DNA of 64,000 bases from Rhodospirillaceae bacterium bin65 (GCA_002238725.1 MPMX01000015.1:1-64000), one strand, 5' to 3'; shown: positions 45,501-56,700, counted from the stretch's first letter. A program made the numbers and translations. Notes: a model not told the origin generated them from the sequence alone.

Positions 45501-46055
45501 ATGCGCGGTTATTTTGGCATCGGTGCGGAAGGCGTTTCGAAAGCCATGAATGCAGGTGCACTGTTTCGCACTGCTCATGCATTCGGCGCGAGTTTTCTGT
45601 TCACGGTCAACGCCGCCTGCAGCCGGCGTGAGCTCGGCAAGTCCGATACGTCGAAAAGCTGGGCGCACGTTCCGCTGCATGATTTCGCTTCCTGGCAGGA
45701 TATTCGCCTGCCTGCCGGGTGCAGCCTTGTCGGCATCGAATTGACGGACAGTGCGATCGACCTGCCCAGCTTCAGGCATCCGCCCCAGGCCGCCTATATC
45801 CTGGGTCCGGAGCGCGGCGGCCTGTCGCCGGAAGTCACTGCGCTCTGCGCCCATGTGGTGAAGATCCCCACCAAATTCTCTGTGAACCTGGCTTTGGCCG
45901 GCGCCATCGTGATGTATGATCGCCTTCTGTCGATGGGCCGTTTCGCGCGGCGGCCGGAAACGCCGGGCGGGCCGGCGGAACCGTTGCCGTTGCCGGAATT
46001 CGGCCAGCCCTTGTGGGTCAGGAAAGAGCAAAACCGGGAAAAGCACGGTGGATAG
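45501..46055 (+). CDS. SpoU/TrmH-type RNA methyltransferase
   Basis: A 184-residue SPOUT methyltransferase. Motif 1 is NAGALFRTAHAFG, motif 2 is AAYILGPERGGLSPEV and motif 3 is KIPTKFSVNLALAGAIVMYDR, which forms the knot that binds S-adenosylmethionine. The RNA target (tRNA or rRNA 2'-O-position) is not clear. It is divergent from the asparaginase gene over a 103-base gap. The next gene starts 16 bases after its stop. Confidence 0.92.
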   Translation: MRGYFGIGAEGVSKAMNAGALFRTAHAFGASFLFTVNAACSRRELGKSDTSKSWAHVPLHDFASWQDIRLPAGCSLVGIELTDSAIDLPSFRHPPQAAYILGPERGGLSPEVTALCAHVVKIPTKFSVNLALAGAIVMYDRLLSMGRFARRPETPGGPAEPLPLPEFGQPLWVRKEQNREKHGG

Positions 46056-46071
46056 GGATAGTCCTGCCGCA

Positions 46072-46614
46072 ATGTCCGTCGCGAACCGGCGGCACCTTGT
46101 CGCGATAGCCATTCTCGCAGGCTGGGCGCTGCCGGCATCCCTGGCGACGGTCGTACAGGCGCAGTCGGGAACCGGCAGCTTCATCGCAAAATTCCAGGAC
46201 TGGGAAGTCCACAAAGCACGGGTCGGCGACGCCACCGTCTGCTACGCAGCGGCCATCCCCAAGAGGAGCCAGGGCAAGTACAAGCTCCGGGGCGAGACCA
46301 GCCTCCTCGTATCCTTCTGGCCGTCGCACAAAATTCGCGGACAGGTCGAGGTTCGCGCCGGCTACACCTACAGGAACCGCAGCGTCGCAAGGCTGAGATT
46401 CAACAATGGCGCGGCATTCAAGCTCCGCACCGACGCCGACAGCGCCTGGGGCGACAATGCGGCCCAGGACCGGAAAATCGTGAAGAACCTGTCCGATCGG
46501 GCGCGGCTGACGGTTACCGGCAGATCGTCGCGCGGCACCCGGACCGTCGATACCTATTCGCTGCGCGGTTTCCGCGCCGCATTCGCCAGGGCAAAATCGG
46601 CCTGCGGCATGTAG
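46072..46614 (+). CDS. IalB-like invasion-associated family protein
   Basis: A 180-residue exported protein. The signal peptide is clear (RRHLVAIAILAGWALPASLATVVQA) with likely cleavage after VQA. The mature part contains FQDWEVHKARVGDATVCYAAAIP and LRGETSLLVSFWP, typical of the invasion-associated locus B family, with two cysteines likely to form a disulfide. The name comes from Bartonella; in free-living alphaproteobacteria the role is unknown. Start 46072; a GTG at 46048 is possible. It follows the methyltransferase closely. Confidence 0.85.
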   Translation: MSVANRRHLVAIAILAGWALPASLATVVQAQSGTGSFIAKFQDWEVHKARVGDATVCYAAAIPKRSQGKYKLRGETSLLVSFWPSHKIRGQVEVRAGYTYRNRSVARLRFNNGAAFKLRTDADSAWGDNAAQDRKIVKNLSDRARLTVTGRSSRGTRTVDTYSLRGFRAAFARAKSACGM

Positions 46615-46701
46615 CGGCCGGCCGATGCGGCCGGAGGACTCCCCTTTCGCGCGCTTGCGGCCTAAACAGGGCGCTTCGCCCGGCTTTTCCGAAGAGCGCT
46701 T

Positions 46702-47517
46702 ATGATTCGCAGAAACCCCGTGAAGTCCCGGCTTGCGGCCGGCCGGAAATGCCTCGGCCTCTGGCTGGTGGCCAACAGCAGCATGACCGCGGAGATCGTC
46801 GCCGGGACGGGAGTCGATTTCGTCATTATCGATCACGAACACGGGCCGGGCGACCTGATCGGCGCGGCCGGGCAGATGCAGGCGCTGCGCTCGGGCGGCA
46901 TCGGCGCTGCTAACGACGACGGCCGCGAGCCCGGCGGGCCGGCCGCCATCGTTCGCGTGCCGTGGAACGATACGCCTTATATCAAACGGGCGCTGGATAC
47001 CGGCGCCGAAGGCATCATGGTGCCCTATGTCGAAACCGCGGCAGAAGCGGAAGCCGCGGTCCGCGCCTGCAAATATCCGCCGGCCGGCAACCGGGGATGC
47101 GCCGTAAGCGCAATCCGGGCCACCGGCTTCGGTCACGACAGCGCCGAGTACTGGGACCGCATCAACGACGAAGTCTGCGTCGTCCTGCAGATCGAGACGC
47201 AGAAGGGTATCGACAACATTCCGGAGATCGCGCAGGTCGATGGCGTGGACGTCCTGTTCGTCGGCCCGACCGACACGATGGCGACCAGCGGTTTCAATCC
47301 GACCGCGCCGACCGCCGAAGCCCTCGCCATCGTCGAAAGCGCCGAAGCCGCCATCGAAGCGGCCGGCAAGCCGATGGCCGCCGTGCCCTATGGCGGCCGG
47401 TCCGCCGCGCAGATGTTCGACCGCGGCTACGATCTCGTTGCCGCCGGCAGCGACCTTTCCCTGATCCGCGCCGGCGCTCGCGCGGCGATGGACGCCCACC
47501 GCAAGCGGTGGGGTTGA
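46702..47517 (+). CDS. HpcH/HpaI-type aldolase
   Basis: A 271-residue class II pyruvate aldolase of the HpcH/HpaI/citrate lyase-beta superfamily. Key blocks are DFVIIDHEHGPGD (base His), RVPWNDTPYIKRALDTGAEGIMVPYVETAAEAE (metal Glu) and VLQIETQKGIDNI. Such enzymes cleave 2-keto-3-deoxy acids to pyruvate and an aldehyde. The insertion GAANDDGREPGGPAA near residue 75 is longer than usual. The MDR reductase follows 48 bases on and may be in the same transcript. Confidence 0.92.
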   Translation: MIRRNPVKSRLAAGRKCLGLWLVANSSMTAEIVAGTGVDFVIIDHEHGPGDLIGAAGQMQALRSGGIGAANDDGREPGGPAAIVRVPWNDTPYIKRALDTGAEGIMVPYVETAAEAEAAVRACKYPPAGNRGCAVSAIRATGFGHDSAEYWDRINDEVCVVLQIETQKGIDNIPEIAQVDGVDVLFVGPTDTMATSGFNPTAPTAEALAIVESAEAAIEAAGKPMAAVPYGGRSAAQMFDRGYDLVAAGSDLSLIRAGARAAMDAHRKRWG

Positions 47518-47565
47518 GAGCCTGCCGGCAATGTCCAAGATCGTTCGAAGACGGAAGTGTCGCCC

Positions 47566-48603
47566 ATGACCTTAATGAACCGCCAATGGCTGCTGGCCGA
47601 ACGGCCGACCGGTCTGTTCGACGAATCCACGTTCCGGATGGTGGAGACGCCGGTTCCGGAGCCGGGCGAAGGCGAATTCCTGGTCCGCAATATCTGGCTG
47701 TCCGTCGATCCCTATATGCGCGGCCGGATGAACGCCGGGAAAAGCTACGCCAAGCCGGTCGAGGTCGGCGCCGTCATGGAGGGCGGTACGGTCGGCGAGG
47801 TCATCGAGTCCAACCATCCGGATTTCCAGGCCGGCGATATCGTCGACGAGCGCCTGGGCTGGCAGGAATATGCCGTGACCCGCGGCCGGGGCGCCCGCAA
47901 GATCGATCCGTCGCTCGCGCCGATCTCGACGGCGGTCGGCGTCCTCGGCATGCCCGGGATGACGGCCTATTTCGGTACTAAGGATGTGATGGGCGTCAAG
48001 GAGGGCGGCACGGTTGTCGTATCGGCTGCGTCCGGCGCGGTCGGCGGACTGGTCGGCCAGATCGCCCGGATCGAGGGTGCGGCCCGGGTCGTCGGCATTG
48101 CCGGCGGCGAGGCCAAGTGCCGCTATTGCGTCGATGAGCTGGGCTACGATGCCTGCCTCGACTATCGCGGTTACGGCAAGGATACGGCCGCGCTCGGGCA
48201 GGCGCTGGCGAAAGCCTGCCCGGACGGCATCGACGGCTATTTCGACAATGTCGGCGGTTGGATTTCGGACGCCACCTATCCGCTCGCCAATCCGTTCGGC
48301 CGGGTCGCCATCTGCGGCATGATCAGCGAATACAATCTGACCGAGCCGGAGCGGGTGCCCCGCTATACCCGGCAGATCCTCACCAACCGGCTGCGCGTGA
48401 CGGGCTTCATCGTCACCGATTTCTGGAGCCGCTGGCCCGAGGGCCTGGAAGACATGGCCGGCTGGATCGCCGAGGGCCGGATCCAATATCGCGAGGATGT
48501 CGAAGTCGGCATCGAAAATGCTCCCAAGGCGTTGCTGAAACTGTTCCGCAGCGAGAATTTCGGCAAACAGCTGGTCAGGCTGCGCGACGATCCTGCGGCC
48601 TGA
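47566..48603 (+). CDS. NADP-dependent oxidoreductase (MDR, CurA-like)
   Basis: A 345-residue zinc-free medium-chain reductase. Typical blocks: NRQWLLAERPTG, LSVDPYMRGRM, GMPGMTAYFGTKDVMGVKEGGTVVVSAASGAVGGLVGQIARI and YFDNVGGWISDATYPL. This is the leukotriene B4 dehydrogenase/CurA subgroup, which reduces C=C bonds of enones. An ATG at 47566 is chosen because GGAAG lies 8 bases upstream. It is distinct from the QOR-type MDR gene at 43361. Confidence 0.93.
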   Translation: MTLMNRQWLLAERPTGLFDESTFRMVETPVPEPGEGEFLVRNIWLSVDPYMRGRMNAGKSYAKPVEVGAVMEGGTVGEVIESNHPDFQAGDIVDERLGWQEYAVTRGRGARKIDPSLAPISTAVGVLGMPGMTAYFGTKDVMGVKEGGTVVVSAASGAVGGLVGQIARIEGAARVVGIAGGEAKCRYCVDELGYDACLDYRGYGKDTAALGQALAKACPDGIDGYFDNVGGWISDATYPLANPFGRVAICGMISEYNLTEPERVPRYTRQILTNRLRVTGFIVTDFWSRWPEGLEDMAGWIAEGRIQYREDVEVGIENAPKALLKLFRSENFGKQLVRLRDDPAA

Positions 48604-48619
48604 TCCGGTTTCGGCCGTC

Positions 48620-50200
48620 CTACGCCGGAGCGGAGCGCCCCGGGGTTGCAGCCGGCGGCGGCGGAAAGATGGCGGTGAAGTTGCTGCCGACGCCGAGTTC
48701 GCTGGAAATTTCCAGACGCCCACCGTGGCGGGCGACGATATGCTTGACGATCGCCAGTCCCAGCCCGGCGCCGCCGGAATCGGGGGCCTGGCCGGCAGCG
48801 CCGGCAACCTCGCCGCCAGAAGGCGCCGCTGCGGCCACGGTGGTGTTGCGCGCGCGGGCAACGTCAACGCGGTAGAACCGCTCGGTCAGCCGCGGCAGAT
48901 GCTCTTCGGGAATGCCGTCGCCGCTGTCGCTCACCGCTATCGCCACTGCGCCGGCGGCCGTCCCGTGCGCGTTCGGGCTGAACACCCGGACCTCGATCGC
49001 CGATCCGGGCCGGCCGTATTTGATCGCATTTTCGATCAGGTTCCGGGCGACCTGGGCAATCTGGTCTTCGTCGCCGGCGATTTCCGCCGGTTCGAGGTCG
49101 TGCATCACCACGATCCAGTTGCCGAGGCGGTCGGCGACGATTTTCAGCGCATCCACGACGCGCCGCACCGTGGCGTTGAGTTCGACCCGGCCGGTCGGCG
49201 GCCGGTGCTCGTCCATCTCGATATTCGACAGCGACAACAGCGTATCGACCAGCCGCGTCATACGCGCCGTCTGTTCTTCCATGATCCGCAGGAAGCGCTC
49301 CTGGGCTGCCGGATCGTCCGCCGCCGGCCCGCGCAGGGTTTCCAGGAACCCGGCGAGCGAGGCGAGCGGCGTGCGCAGTTCGTGGGAGACGTTGGCAACC
49401 AGATCGACCCGCTTCCGGTCGGTCTGGACCTCGGCGGTCAGATCGCGCAGCAGGATCAGCGCCCCCGGAAGGCCGCCCTGCCGGCCGACCGTCGTTTCCG
49501 GTTCGCCGGAAGAGCCGGTCTGCCCGCTTCGGCCGAGCGGCGCGACCAGCGCCTCGATATGCCGGTCCTGCGGTACGGATTCGCGGATGGTCACCTTTCG
49601 CTCGATACCGTCCTCGATGGACTGCTGGACCGCAGACAGCAATTCCGGATGGCGAATCGAATCCGGCAGCGGTCGCCGCTCGGCCACGCGCCGTAACAGA
49701 TTCTCCGCCGGACGGCTGACGGCCGCGACTTCGCGGCGCTCGTCGACGAGGATGGCGGGCGCCGGCAGGTTCCTCACCAGGCCGATCGCCGCCTGCCGGA
49801 CGGACGCGCCGGGATTCTCGTCGCCGGCGCTTTCCGATTCGGCGGATACAGCACCGGTCGGTCCGGATCCGGGGCGCTGCGCGAACCGCGATCCGATGGC
49901 TGCGAAGGCCAGCGCCGTGGCGATACCGGCTACGGCGCCGGCCAGTATGCCCTGCAAGGCGCCGGCACCGGCATTGACAATGCCGGCCACGGCGCCGGCG
50001 GCGGCCCCGATGGCCAGGGGCGCCGCGAGGTCGCGCCCCGATCTCTCGGGTGGGGCAGAGGCAGCGGGCACACGGCGGCGCGGCGCATCGGGCGCTCCCT
50101 GGGGGGCGTCCTCATTCGTCTCCGGAGTATCGGTGCGCGCGTCGACCACTTCCGGCCCTCTGTCGCCGATCCTGGCTGTTGTCCGGTGCGGTCCCGGCAC
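48620..50200 (-). CDS. Sensor histidine kinase (PhoR-like)
   Basis: A 526-residue membrane kinase. A glycine/alanine-rich hydrophobic hairpin (about 58-104) forms one or two membrane segments, followed by a PAS-like domain (about 138-260), the H-box NVSHELRTPLASL with His273, the N-box NLIENAIKYG, and G1/G2 boxes SDSGDGIP and GGAGLGLAIVKHIV. A glycine/alanine-rich insertion lies between G1 and G2. No response regulator or phosphate gene is adjacent, so it is an orphan here; PhoR-like is by similarity of the kinase core only. Confidence 0.93.
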   Translation of the reverse strand: MPGPHRTTARIGDRGPEVVDARTDTPETNEDAPQGAPDAPRRRVPAASAPPERSGRDLAAPLAIGAAAGAVAGIVNAGAGALQGILAGAVAGIATALAFAAIGSRFAQRPGSGPTGAVSAESESAGDENPGASVRQAAIGLVRNLPAPAILVDERREVAAVSRPAENLLRRVAERRPLPDSIRHPELLSAVQQSIEDGIERKVTIRESVPQDRHIEALVAPLGRSGQTGSSGEPETTVGRQGGLPGALILLRDLTAEVQTDRKRVDLVANVSHELRTPLASLAGFLETLRGPAADDPAAQERFLRIMEEQTARMTRLVDTLLSLSNIEMDEHRPPTGRVELNATVRRVVDALKIVADRLGNWIVVMHDLEPAEIAGDEDQIAQVARNLIENAIKYGRPGSAIEVRVFSPNAHGTAAGAVAIAVSDSGDGIPEEHLPRLTERFYRVDVARARNTTVAAAAPSGGEVAGAAGQAPDSGGAGLGLAIVKHIVARHGGRLEISSELGVGSNFTAIFPPPPAATPGRSAPA

Positions 50201-50299
50201 GGCCCATTCTATCGGGCACTCTATACGCCGGACATGACATCACGGTGAACGCCGTCGGGCAACGGCCCGGCGGCCGGCCCCGGCCAGCTACCGCCCGGT

Positions 50300-52558
50300 T
50301 CAGACGGCATCCGCAGCGGCAAACGCGGCCAGGTTCATCAGATCGTTCACGGTCGAGCCCATCTGGGCGATCTGCACCGGCTCGTCGAGGCCCAGCAGGA
50401 TCGGGCCGATCGCCGTGCCCCCGCCGATCTTCTGCATCAGCTTGGCCGAAATGTTGGCGGCGTCCAGCGTCGGCATGACGAGGACGTTCGCCGGTTCCGA
50501 GAGCCGGCAGAACGGATAGAGTTCCATCAGGGCCGGATCGAGGGCGACATCGGCCGATAGGTCGCCATCGTATTCGAAATCGGTCCGGCGCGAGTCGAGC
50601 AGCGCCACGGCATCGCGGATCCGGTTGCCGCGATCCGTCAGCGGATTGCCGAAATTGGAATGGGACAGGAAAGCGACCCGCGGTTCGTGCCCCAGATCGC
50701 GCGCCTTGGCGGCGGCCTGCTCCGCGATATCGGCAAGCATGACCGAGGTCGGTTCTTCATTGACGCTCGAATCGACGATGAACACGGTCCGGCCGCGCGC
50801 GACGATCATCGTCATGCCGAAGACCCGGGCGCCCTGGCGGTTGTCGATGACGTAGCGAATCTGCTCGTAGCTGACGGCGAAGCGCCGGGTCAGGCCGGTG
50901 AGCATGGCGTCCGCCTCGCCGCTGGCGACCAGACAGGCGGCATAGACGTTGCGGTCCTGGTTCACGATGCGCTGGCAGTCGCGGAACAGCCAGCCTTCGC
51001 GTTGTTTGCGCCGGTACAGCAGGTCGGCGAACTGCCTGTGGGAAGTCGACTTGCGGGCGTTGTGAACCTCGACGCCCGCGGGCAGCTCCAGGCCCGCTTC
51101 GTCCAGCGCCTCCTGGATCAACTGTTCGCGGCCGACCAGCACCGCCGTCCCATAGCCGGAGGTGACATAGGCGATGGCCGCCCGGATGGCCCGTTCTTCC
51201 TCGCCTTCGGCAAAGACCATCTTCCTCGGGTTCGCGCGGGCCTGGTCGAAAACGCGCTGAAGGGAGGAGGCGGCCGGATCCAGCCGGCTGCGCAGCTCCT
51301 GGCGGTAGCCGTCCTCGTCGACGATGAATTTGCGCGCGACTCCGCTCTCCATGGCGGCCGTGGCGACGGCGAAGGGCACCGCCTCGATCAGGCGCGGATC
51401 GAAGGGCACGGGAATGACGTAGTCCGGCCCGTAACGCAGGCGGCGGCCGGCATACGCAGCGTCGACCTCGTCCGGTACGTCCTCCCGCGCCAACTTGGCC
51501 AGCGCCTCGGCGGCGGCGATTTTCATCTCGTCGTTGATGGTCGACGCCCGGACATCGAGGGCGCCCCGGAAGATATAGGGAAAGCCCAGCACGTTGTTGA
51601 CCTGATTCTGATAATCGGACCGGCCGGTCGCGACGATGGCGTCGGCCCGGACCGCCTGGACTTCTTCCGGCGTGATCTCCGGGTCCGGATTGGCGAGGGC
51701 GAAAACGATGGGTTTGGCGCCCATCCGCTTGATCATGTCCCGGGCGAACGCGCCCTTGACCGACAGGCCGACCGCGACGTCGGCGCCGCTCAGCGCCTCG
51801 TCGAGCGTGCGGGCGTCGGTGACCGCCGCATGGGCCGATTTCCACTGGTTCATGCCCTGCTCGCGCCCCTGGTAGATGACGCCGCGGGTATCGCACATGA
51901 TGACATGATCGGCTGGCACGCCCATTGCCTTGATTAGCTCCGCGCAGGCGATGCCCGAGGCGCCGGCGCCGTTTATCACAACCTTCGCCTGGCGGATCGA
52001 ACGGCCGGTCAGATCGAGCGCGTTGATCAGTCCAGCCGACATGATGATCGCGGTGCCGTGCTGATCGTCGTGGAAGACCGGAATGTCCAGCAGTTCGCGC
52101 AACTGCTGTTCGATGATGAAACAGTCCGGCGCCTTGATGTCCTCCAGGTTTATTCCGCCGAAGCTGGGGCCGAGATAGCGGACGCAGTTGATAAAGGCAT
52201 CGACATCGTCGGTGCTGACTTCCAGGTCTATGGCATCGACGTCGGCGAAGCGCTTGAACAGGACGGCCTTGCCCTCCATGACCGGCTTCGAGGCCAGCGC
52301 GCCCAGGTTGCCGAGGCCGAGAATGGCCGTACCGTTGGAGATGACGCCCACCAGGTTTCCGCGCGCCGTGTAGTCGTAGGCGGTGCCTTCGTCTTCCGAG
52401 ATGCGCAGCACCGGCGCCGCAACGCCGGGCGAATAGGCCAGTGCCAGGTCCCGCTGCGTCGTCAGCGGCTTGGTCGGCGTTATCTCGATCTTGCCCGGCC
52501 GCCCGGAGGCGTGCATCAGCAGGGCTTCCCGGTCGGTGACGTGTTCGGATTCGGACAT
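50300..52558 (-). CDS. maeB: NADP-dependent malic enzyme (MaeB type)
   Basis: A 752-residue enzyme that oxidatively decarboxylates malate to pyruvate. The N-terminal malic domain has [13 protein letters not shown] and the NAD(P) region with [16 protein letters not shown]; the C-terminal 320 residues are a phosphotransacetylase-like domain ([22 protein letters not shown]-like [18 protein letters not shown]), the hallmark of MaeB. The terminal domain is usually regulatory, sensing acetyl-CoA. It is divergent from mutS over 204 bases. Confidence 0.96.
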   Translation of the reverse strand: MSESEHVTDREALLMHASGRPGKIEITPTKPLTTQRDLALAYSPGVAAPVLRISEDEGTAYDYTARGNLVGVISNGTAILGLGNLGALASKPVMEGKAVLFKRFADVDAIDLEVSTDDVDAFINCVRYLGPSFGGINLEDIKAPDCFIIEQQLRELLDIPVFHDDQHGTAIIMSAGLINALDLTGRSIRQAKVVINGAGASGIACAELIKAMGVPADHVIMCDTRGVIYQGREQGMNQWKSAHAAVTDARTLDEALSGADVAVGLSVKGAFARDMIKRMGAKPIVFALANPDPEITPEEVQAVRADAIVATGRSDYQNQVNNVLGFPYIFRGALDVRASTINDEMKIAAAEALAKLAREDVPDEVDAAYAGRRLRYGPDYVIPVPFDPRLIEAVPFAVATAAMESGVARKFIVDEDGYRQELRSRLDPAASSLQRVFDQARANPRKMVFAEGEEERAIRAAIAYVTSGYGTAVLVGREQLIQEALDEAGLELPAGVEVHNARKSTSHRQFADLLYRRKQREGWLFRDCQRIVNQDRNVYAACLVASGEADAMLTGLTRRFAVSYEQIRYVIDNRQGARVFGMTMIVARGRTVFIVDSSVNEEPTSVMLADIAEQAAAKARDLGHEPRVAFLSHSNFGNPLTDRGNRIRDAVALLDSRRTDFEYDGDLSADVALDPALMELYPFCRLSEPANVLVMPTLDAANISAKLMQKIGGGTAIGPILLGLDEPVQIAQMGSTVNDLMNLAAFAAADAV

Positions 52559-52762
52559 GGCGTCGGCGCTGGCGGAAAAGTGGCGATTAACCGCGGTTAT
52601 AGGGCGCTGCGCCGCTCATGCCCATCGCCGCCACCGTCACACCCCCGGGGGCTGGCCGGCGGGCGGGGACCGAGAACCGATATCGACAAGGGTGGCAAGC
52701 TTGGCGAGGATAGCGGCAATGACAATTGAACCGTTGCGCCAAGGCGCCATCTTTCGCTGCCC

Positions 52763-55417
52763 ATGAACGTTCCCGTCCAGCCATCCGGAAAGCCGGGCCT
52801 CACGCCGATGCTGGCGCACTACCGGGAGGTCAAGGCGGCGCATCCGGATTGTCTGGTGTTCTACCGGATGGGCGATTTCTACGAACTGTTCTTCGACGAT
52901 GCCGTGGCGGCGGCCGGCGCGCTGGATATCACGCTGACCAAACGCGGCAAGCAGGCCGGCCAGGATGTGCCGATGTGCGGCGTGCCGGTTCATGCGGCGG
53001 AGACCTATCTGGCCCGGCTGATCCGCGCCGGCTTCAAGGTCGCCGTGTGCGAGCAGATGGAAGACCCGGCCGCGGCAAAGAAACGCGGCGGATCGAAGGC
53101 GCTGGTCAAGCGCGACGTCATCCGGGTCGTCACGCTGGGCACGCTGACCGAGGACACGCTGCTCGACGCCCGGGCCCACAGCTATCTGTCGGCGCTGGCC
53201 GAGGCGGGCGGCGAACTGGGGCTGGCCTGGCTCGATATGACAACCGGAGATTTTGCCGCCCAGCCGGTCGCGCCCGGCGACCTGGGCGCGGCGCTGGCGC
53301 GGATCGAGCCCTCGGAGATACTGGTGTCGGACGCGTTGATCGAGCGGCCGGCGCTGTACGAAGCGTTCGCCGACTGGCGTGACCGGCTGACGGTTCAGCC
53401 GGCCAGCCGCTTCGACAGCCTCAACGCCGCCGCCCGTCTGACCGCGCATTTCGCGGTTGCGTCGCTCGATGCTTTCGGCGCCTTCACAAGGTCGGAGGCC
53501 GCCGCCGCGGGCGCCTTGCTGGATTATGTCGATCTGACCCAGCGGGGCCGGGCGCCGCACCTTTCCCGGCCGGTCCGCCACAGCGGCGGCGTCGGGATGG
53601 AAATCGACGCGCCGACGCGCCGCAATCTCGAATTGACCCGGACCCTGTCCGGCGACCGCAAAGGCAGCCTGCTTTCGGTGATCGATCGCACCGTCACCGG
53701 CCCCGGCGCGCGGCTTTTGACCGTGCGGCTCGCCGCGCCGCTCACCGATGTCGCCGCCATCGAATCGCGGCTCCGGCTGGTCGGCTTTTTCGCCGACGAT
53801 TCAGGCGTCCGGGGCCGGGTGCGCGACCTGCTGAAACAGATACCGGATGCCGAGCGCGCCCTGTCGAGGTTGACCCTCGGCCGTGGCGGTCCGCGCGATC
53901 TCGCGGCGGTCCGCGATGCGTTGGCGCAGGCCGGCCCCCTGGCCGAAGCCCTCGGCACCACGGGCCTCGCCGATCTTGAGGAATTGACCGACCTGGTTCG
54001 CCGGCTGGGCCGTCACGATCCGCTGGTCGACCGGCTGAGCCGGGCCCTGGCCGGGGATCTGCCGCTGCAAAGCCGCGACGGCGGGTTCATCGCGCCCGGA
54101 TATTCCGACGCGCTGGACGAACAGGCGGCGTTGAAGAAGGACGGCCGCGGCCTGGTTGCGCAAATGGAAACGGGCTTGCGCGAGGAAACCGGAATTCCGT
54201 CGCTCAAGATCCGGCATAACAATGTGCTTGGCTATTTCATCGAGGTGTCGACGGCCCAGTCCGCCAGGATGCCGACCGGCCCGGACAGCCCCTTCATCCA
54301 CCGGCAGACCATGGCGAGCGCCACCCGCTACACCACGGTCGCCCTGTCAGAACTGGAATCCGATATCGTCCGGGCGGCCGACCGGGCGCTGGCGATCGAA
54401 CTGGTGCTGTTCGACGACCTGGTTGCCGAAGTGCTGGGCCAGGCGGAACCGGTTGCGCGTGCGGCGCAGGCCATGGCGGAAGTCGATGTCGGCGCCGCAC
54501 TGGCCGAGCTTGCCGCCGGGAGCGGCTGGTGCCGGCCCGCCGTGACTCCGGACACCGCCTTTGCCGTGGTTGGCGGCCGGCATCCGGTCGTCGAGGCGAT
54601 GCAGCCCGACACGCCCTTCGTTCCGAACGATTGCGACCTCGGTTCCGAGCGGAATTTGTGGCTGCTGACAGGGCCGAACATGGCCGGCAAGAGCACCTTC
54701 CTGCGCCAGAACGCGTTGATCGCCATCCTGGCGCAGGCCGGCAGCTTCGTGCCGGCGCAGCAGGCGACGATCGGCATTGTCGACCGGCTGTTTTCGCGGG
54801 TCGGCGCGGCCGACGATCTGGCGCGCGGCCGCTCGACTTTCATGGTCGAGATGGTCGAGACTGCCGCGATTCTGAATCAGGCCACGCCGCGATCCCTTGT
54901 CATTCTGGATGAGATCGGCCGGGGCACCGCCACCTTCGATGGCCTCTCGATCGCCTGGGCGACGGTCGAATTTCTGCACGAAAATATACAATGCCGCGCG
55001 CTGTTCGCGACCCACTACCACGAGTTGACCGCGCTTTCCGCCCGGCTCGACCGGCTGTCCCGGCACACCATGCGGGTCAGGGAATGGCAGGAGGAGATCG
55101 TCTTTCTGCACGAGGTTGCGCCCGGCGACGCCGAGGCCAGTTACGGTATCCATGTCGCCCGGCTGGCCGGCCTGCCGGCAGCGGTCGTTGCGCGCGCCGA
55201 AGAGGTTCTGGCGACGCTGGAAGCCGGCGACCAGGGCGCCAATGTCAGCCGTCTGGCAGACGATCTGCCGCTGTTCAGCGCCGGCGTCGCAGAACCGGCG
55301 GGGCCTGCCGGCCCGTCCGAAGCCGAGCGGCTGCTGGAGAACCTCAATCCGGACGAACTGACGCCGCGCGCGGCGCTGGAATTTCTCTACCGGTTGAAAG
55401 CGGCGGCACGGGATTGA
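52763..55417 (+). CDS. mutS: DNA mismatch repair protein MutS
   Basis: An 884-residue mismatch-recognition ATPase. The mismatch-binding Phe-x-Glu is in [15 protein letters not shown] near the N-terminus, the core has the GYFIEVS block, and the ATPase has Walker [15 protein letters not shown], Walker B/ABC signature [15 protein letters not shown] and [22 protein letters not shown], and ATHYHELT. The start at 52763 gives [24 protein letters not shown]. It leads the block mutS-...-glnD-murJ-trpS, a common alphaproteobacterial neighbourhood. Confidence 0.97.
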   Translation: MNVPVQPSGKPGLTPMLAHYREVKAAHPDCLVFYRMGDFYELFFDDAVAAAGALDITLTKRGKQAGQDVPMCGVPVHAAETYLARLIRAGFKVAVCEQMEDPAAAKKRGGSKALVKRDVIRVVTLGTLTEDTLLDARAHSYLSALAEAGGELGLAWLDMTTGDFAAQPVAPGDLGAALARIEPSEILVSDALIERPALYEAFADWRDRLTVQPASRFDSLNAAARLTAHFAVASLDAFGAFTRSEAAAAGALLDYVDLTQRGRAPHLSRPVRHSGGVGMEIDAPTRRNLELTRTLSGDRKGSLLSVIDRTVTGPGARLLTVRLAAPLTDVAAIESRLRLVGFFADDSGVRGRVRDLLKQIPDAERALSRLTLGRGGPRDLAAVRDALAQAGPLAEALGTTGLADLEELTDLVRRLGRHDPLVDRLSRALAGDLPLQSRDGGFIAPGYSDALDEQAALKKDGRGLVAQMETGLREETGIPSLKIRHNNVLGYFIEVSTAQSARMPTGPDSPFIHRQTMASATRYTTVALSELESDIVRAADRALAIELVLFDDLVAEVLGQAEPVARAAQAMAEVDVGAALAELAAGSGWCRPAVTPDTAFAVVGGRHPVVEAMQPDTPFVPNDCDLGSERNLWLLTGPNMAGKSTFLRQNALIAILAQAGSFVPAQQATIGIVDRLFSRVGAADDLARGRSTFMVEMVETAAILNQATPRSLVILDEIGRGTATFDGLSIAWATVEFLHENIQCRALFATHYHELTALSARLDRLSRHTMRVREWQEEIVFLHEVAPGDAEASYGIHVARLAGLPAAVVARAEEVLATLEAGDQGANVSRLADDLPLFSAGVAEPAGPAGPSEAERLLENLNPDELTPRAALEFLYRLKAAARD

Positions 55418-55440
55418 ACGGCGCCGGCACGCTGCCGGAT

Positions 55441-56406
55441 CTATTGCGCCTCGACTGAGAGGCCCAATTCCCTGGCCAGCCGGTCGATGCCGACCTGGGT
55501 GGTCGGGCGGTTCAGCGCCAGGCGCAGCAACGGGACCGGGCGCTCCGGCATCGCCTTCAGGGTGATCGTGCCCCGTTTCCTGACGAATTGGATCAGGGCG
55601 TCGAAGGCTTGCCGGACAATCGCGTGAGGCTGGGCGCCCTTTTGAAGCTCCAGCGCTCTCAACGCCTGCTCGATGACCTGTTTCTTGTCCGAGCCGGTCT
55701 CTTGGGCACGCTTCTCGGCCAGCTTGTCGATCGCGCCGCTGTCCTTGAGGGACAGGCTGAGGCCACCGATCTTCGCGCCTGCCATGAGGCCCATGACATA
55801 GGCCGGATCGATGTCACCGCCGTCTTGCATTTCCTGCAAAGCGGCGAAATCCAGCCCATGGAGCCGTGCCTGCAAGCTGAACGTTCCCCATTCCCGGACA
55901 GCGAGGTCGAAGGTTTGGAGGTCGATGATCCGTCCATCCGCCTTGTAGTCCCATCGCGCCTTCAGATCGGCAACGAAAGTCGTTGTCCCGGCTGCCACCA
56001 TGAGCGCCGATAATTTCCGGTTCAAGGCCGTCAGTCCGATGACCTCGATATCGCCATGGGGCGACATTGCGACATTGTTCCAGTCGATCCGCCGGACGCG
56101 CACTTCGGCGGCCGCGACCGCCGTTGGCCGGCCGTCCCAATCCTTGCTCTCGATGCTGAGGTCGCGGATCAGAACGCCTTCCTTGCCCAGCGCCTCGGCG
56201 CTTTTCCAGGCAACGGTGCCGCCGGCCGCCTTGAATTGCTCTGAATTTTTCAGGTCTGCGAACAGTTTCTCGGCGCGGGCCTGGCCGGTGGCGGAATCGC
56301 CGCCAGCCGGCCCGCCGGGTCCGCCCGATATCACGGCGAGATAGAAAACAGCGGCGGCGACGGCGGCGAGAACGCCGGCGATTCCTGCGCGGGACAGGCT
56401 CATCAT
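55441..56406 (-). CDS. Membrane-anchored protein of unknown function
   Basis: A 321-residue protein with an N-terminal membrane segment (AGIAGVLAAVAAAVFYLAVIS) followed by a periplasmic region rich in beta-strands (VAWKSAEAL, LIRDLSIESKDWDGRPTAVAAAEVRVRRIDWN, IEVIGLTALNRKL). I recognise no family with certainty; the layout is reminiscent of AsmA-type or DUF2125-type envelope proteins. It lies head-on to mutS and divergent from glnD, breaking an otherwise plus-strand block. Confidence 0.75.
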   Translation of the reverse strand: MMSLSRAGIAGVLAAVAAAVFYLAVISGGPGGPAGGDSATGQARAEKLFADLKNSEQFKAAGGTVAWKSAEALGKEGVLIRDLSIESKDWDGRPTAVAAAEVRVRRIDWNNVAMSPHGDIEVIGLTALNRKLSALMVAAGTTTFVADLKARWDYKADGRIIDLQTFDLAVREWGTFSLQARLHGLDFAALQEMQDGGDIDPAYVMGLMAGAKIGGLSLSLKDSGAIDKLAEKRAQETGSDKKQVIEQALRALELQKGAQPHAIVRQAFDALIQFVRKRGTITLKAMPERPVPLLRLALNRPTTQVGIDRLARELGLSVEAQ

Positions 56407-56700
56407 GGCTGGTGCGTCGATCTCCGGTGTTCGATAGCCGGCGGGCAGCCGGTTGCTTCTTCAGGATATGGCCGTGCAGGGCGTGTACCGGCATCCTCCT
56501 GCCTGTGCCGGAACGTCGCGGCTACGCGGACGCTGCCAGCCTACAGGACACGATCGGACGCCGAACCGCGCGATCTTCGGCGCAGTGGCTGGCCTGCATT
56601 ACGCCCGGTAATAGGTTATACGACGTTAATGCGCCGTACCGGCGGCGCGTCGCCGGGTGCCCGCGAAACTGCCCTGCAGCCTCATCGGACCGATCTCGTC
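56407..56700. other. Intergenic region upstream of glnD
   Basis: A 294-base gap between the unknown membrane protein (minus) and glnD (plus). Its only AT-rich patch is around 56609-56632 (GTAATAGGTTATACG), a possible -10 area for the glnD operon. A run-on of glnD to an upstream ATG at 56629 is less likely than the start at 56701. I see no gene here. Confidence 0.5.
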
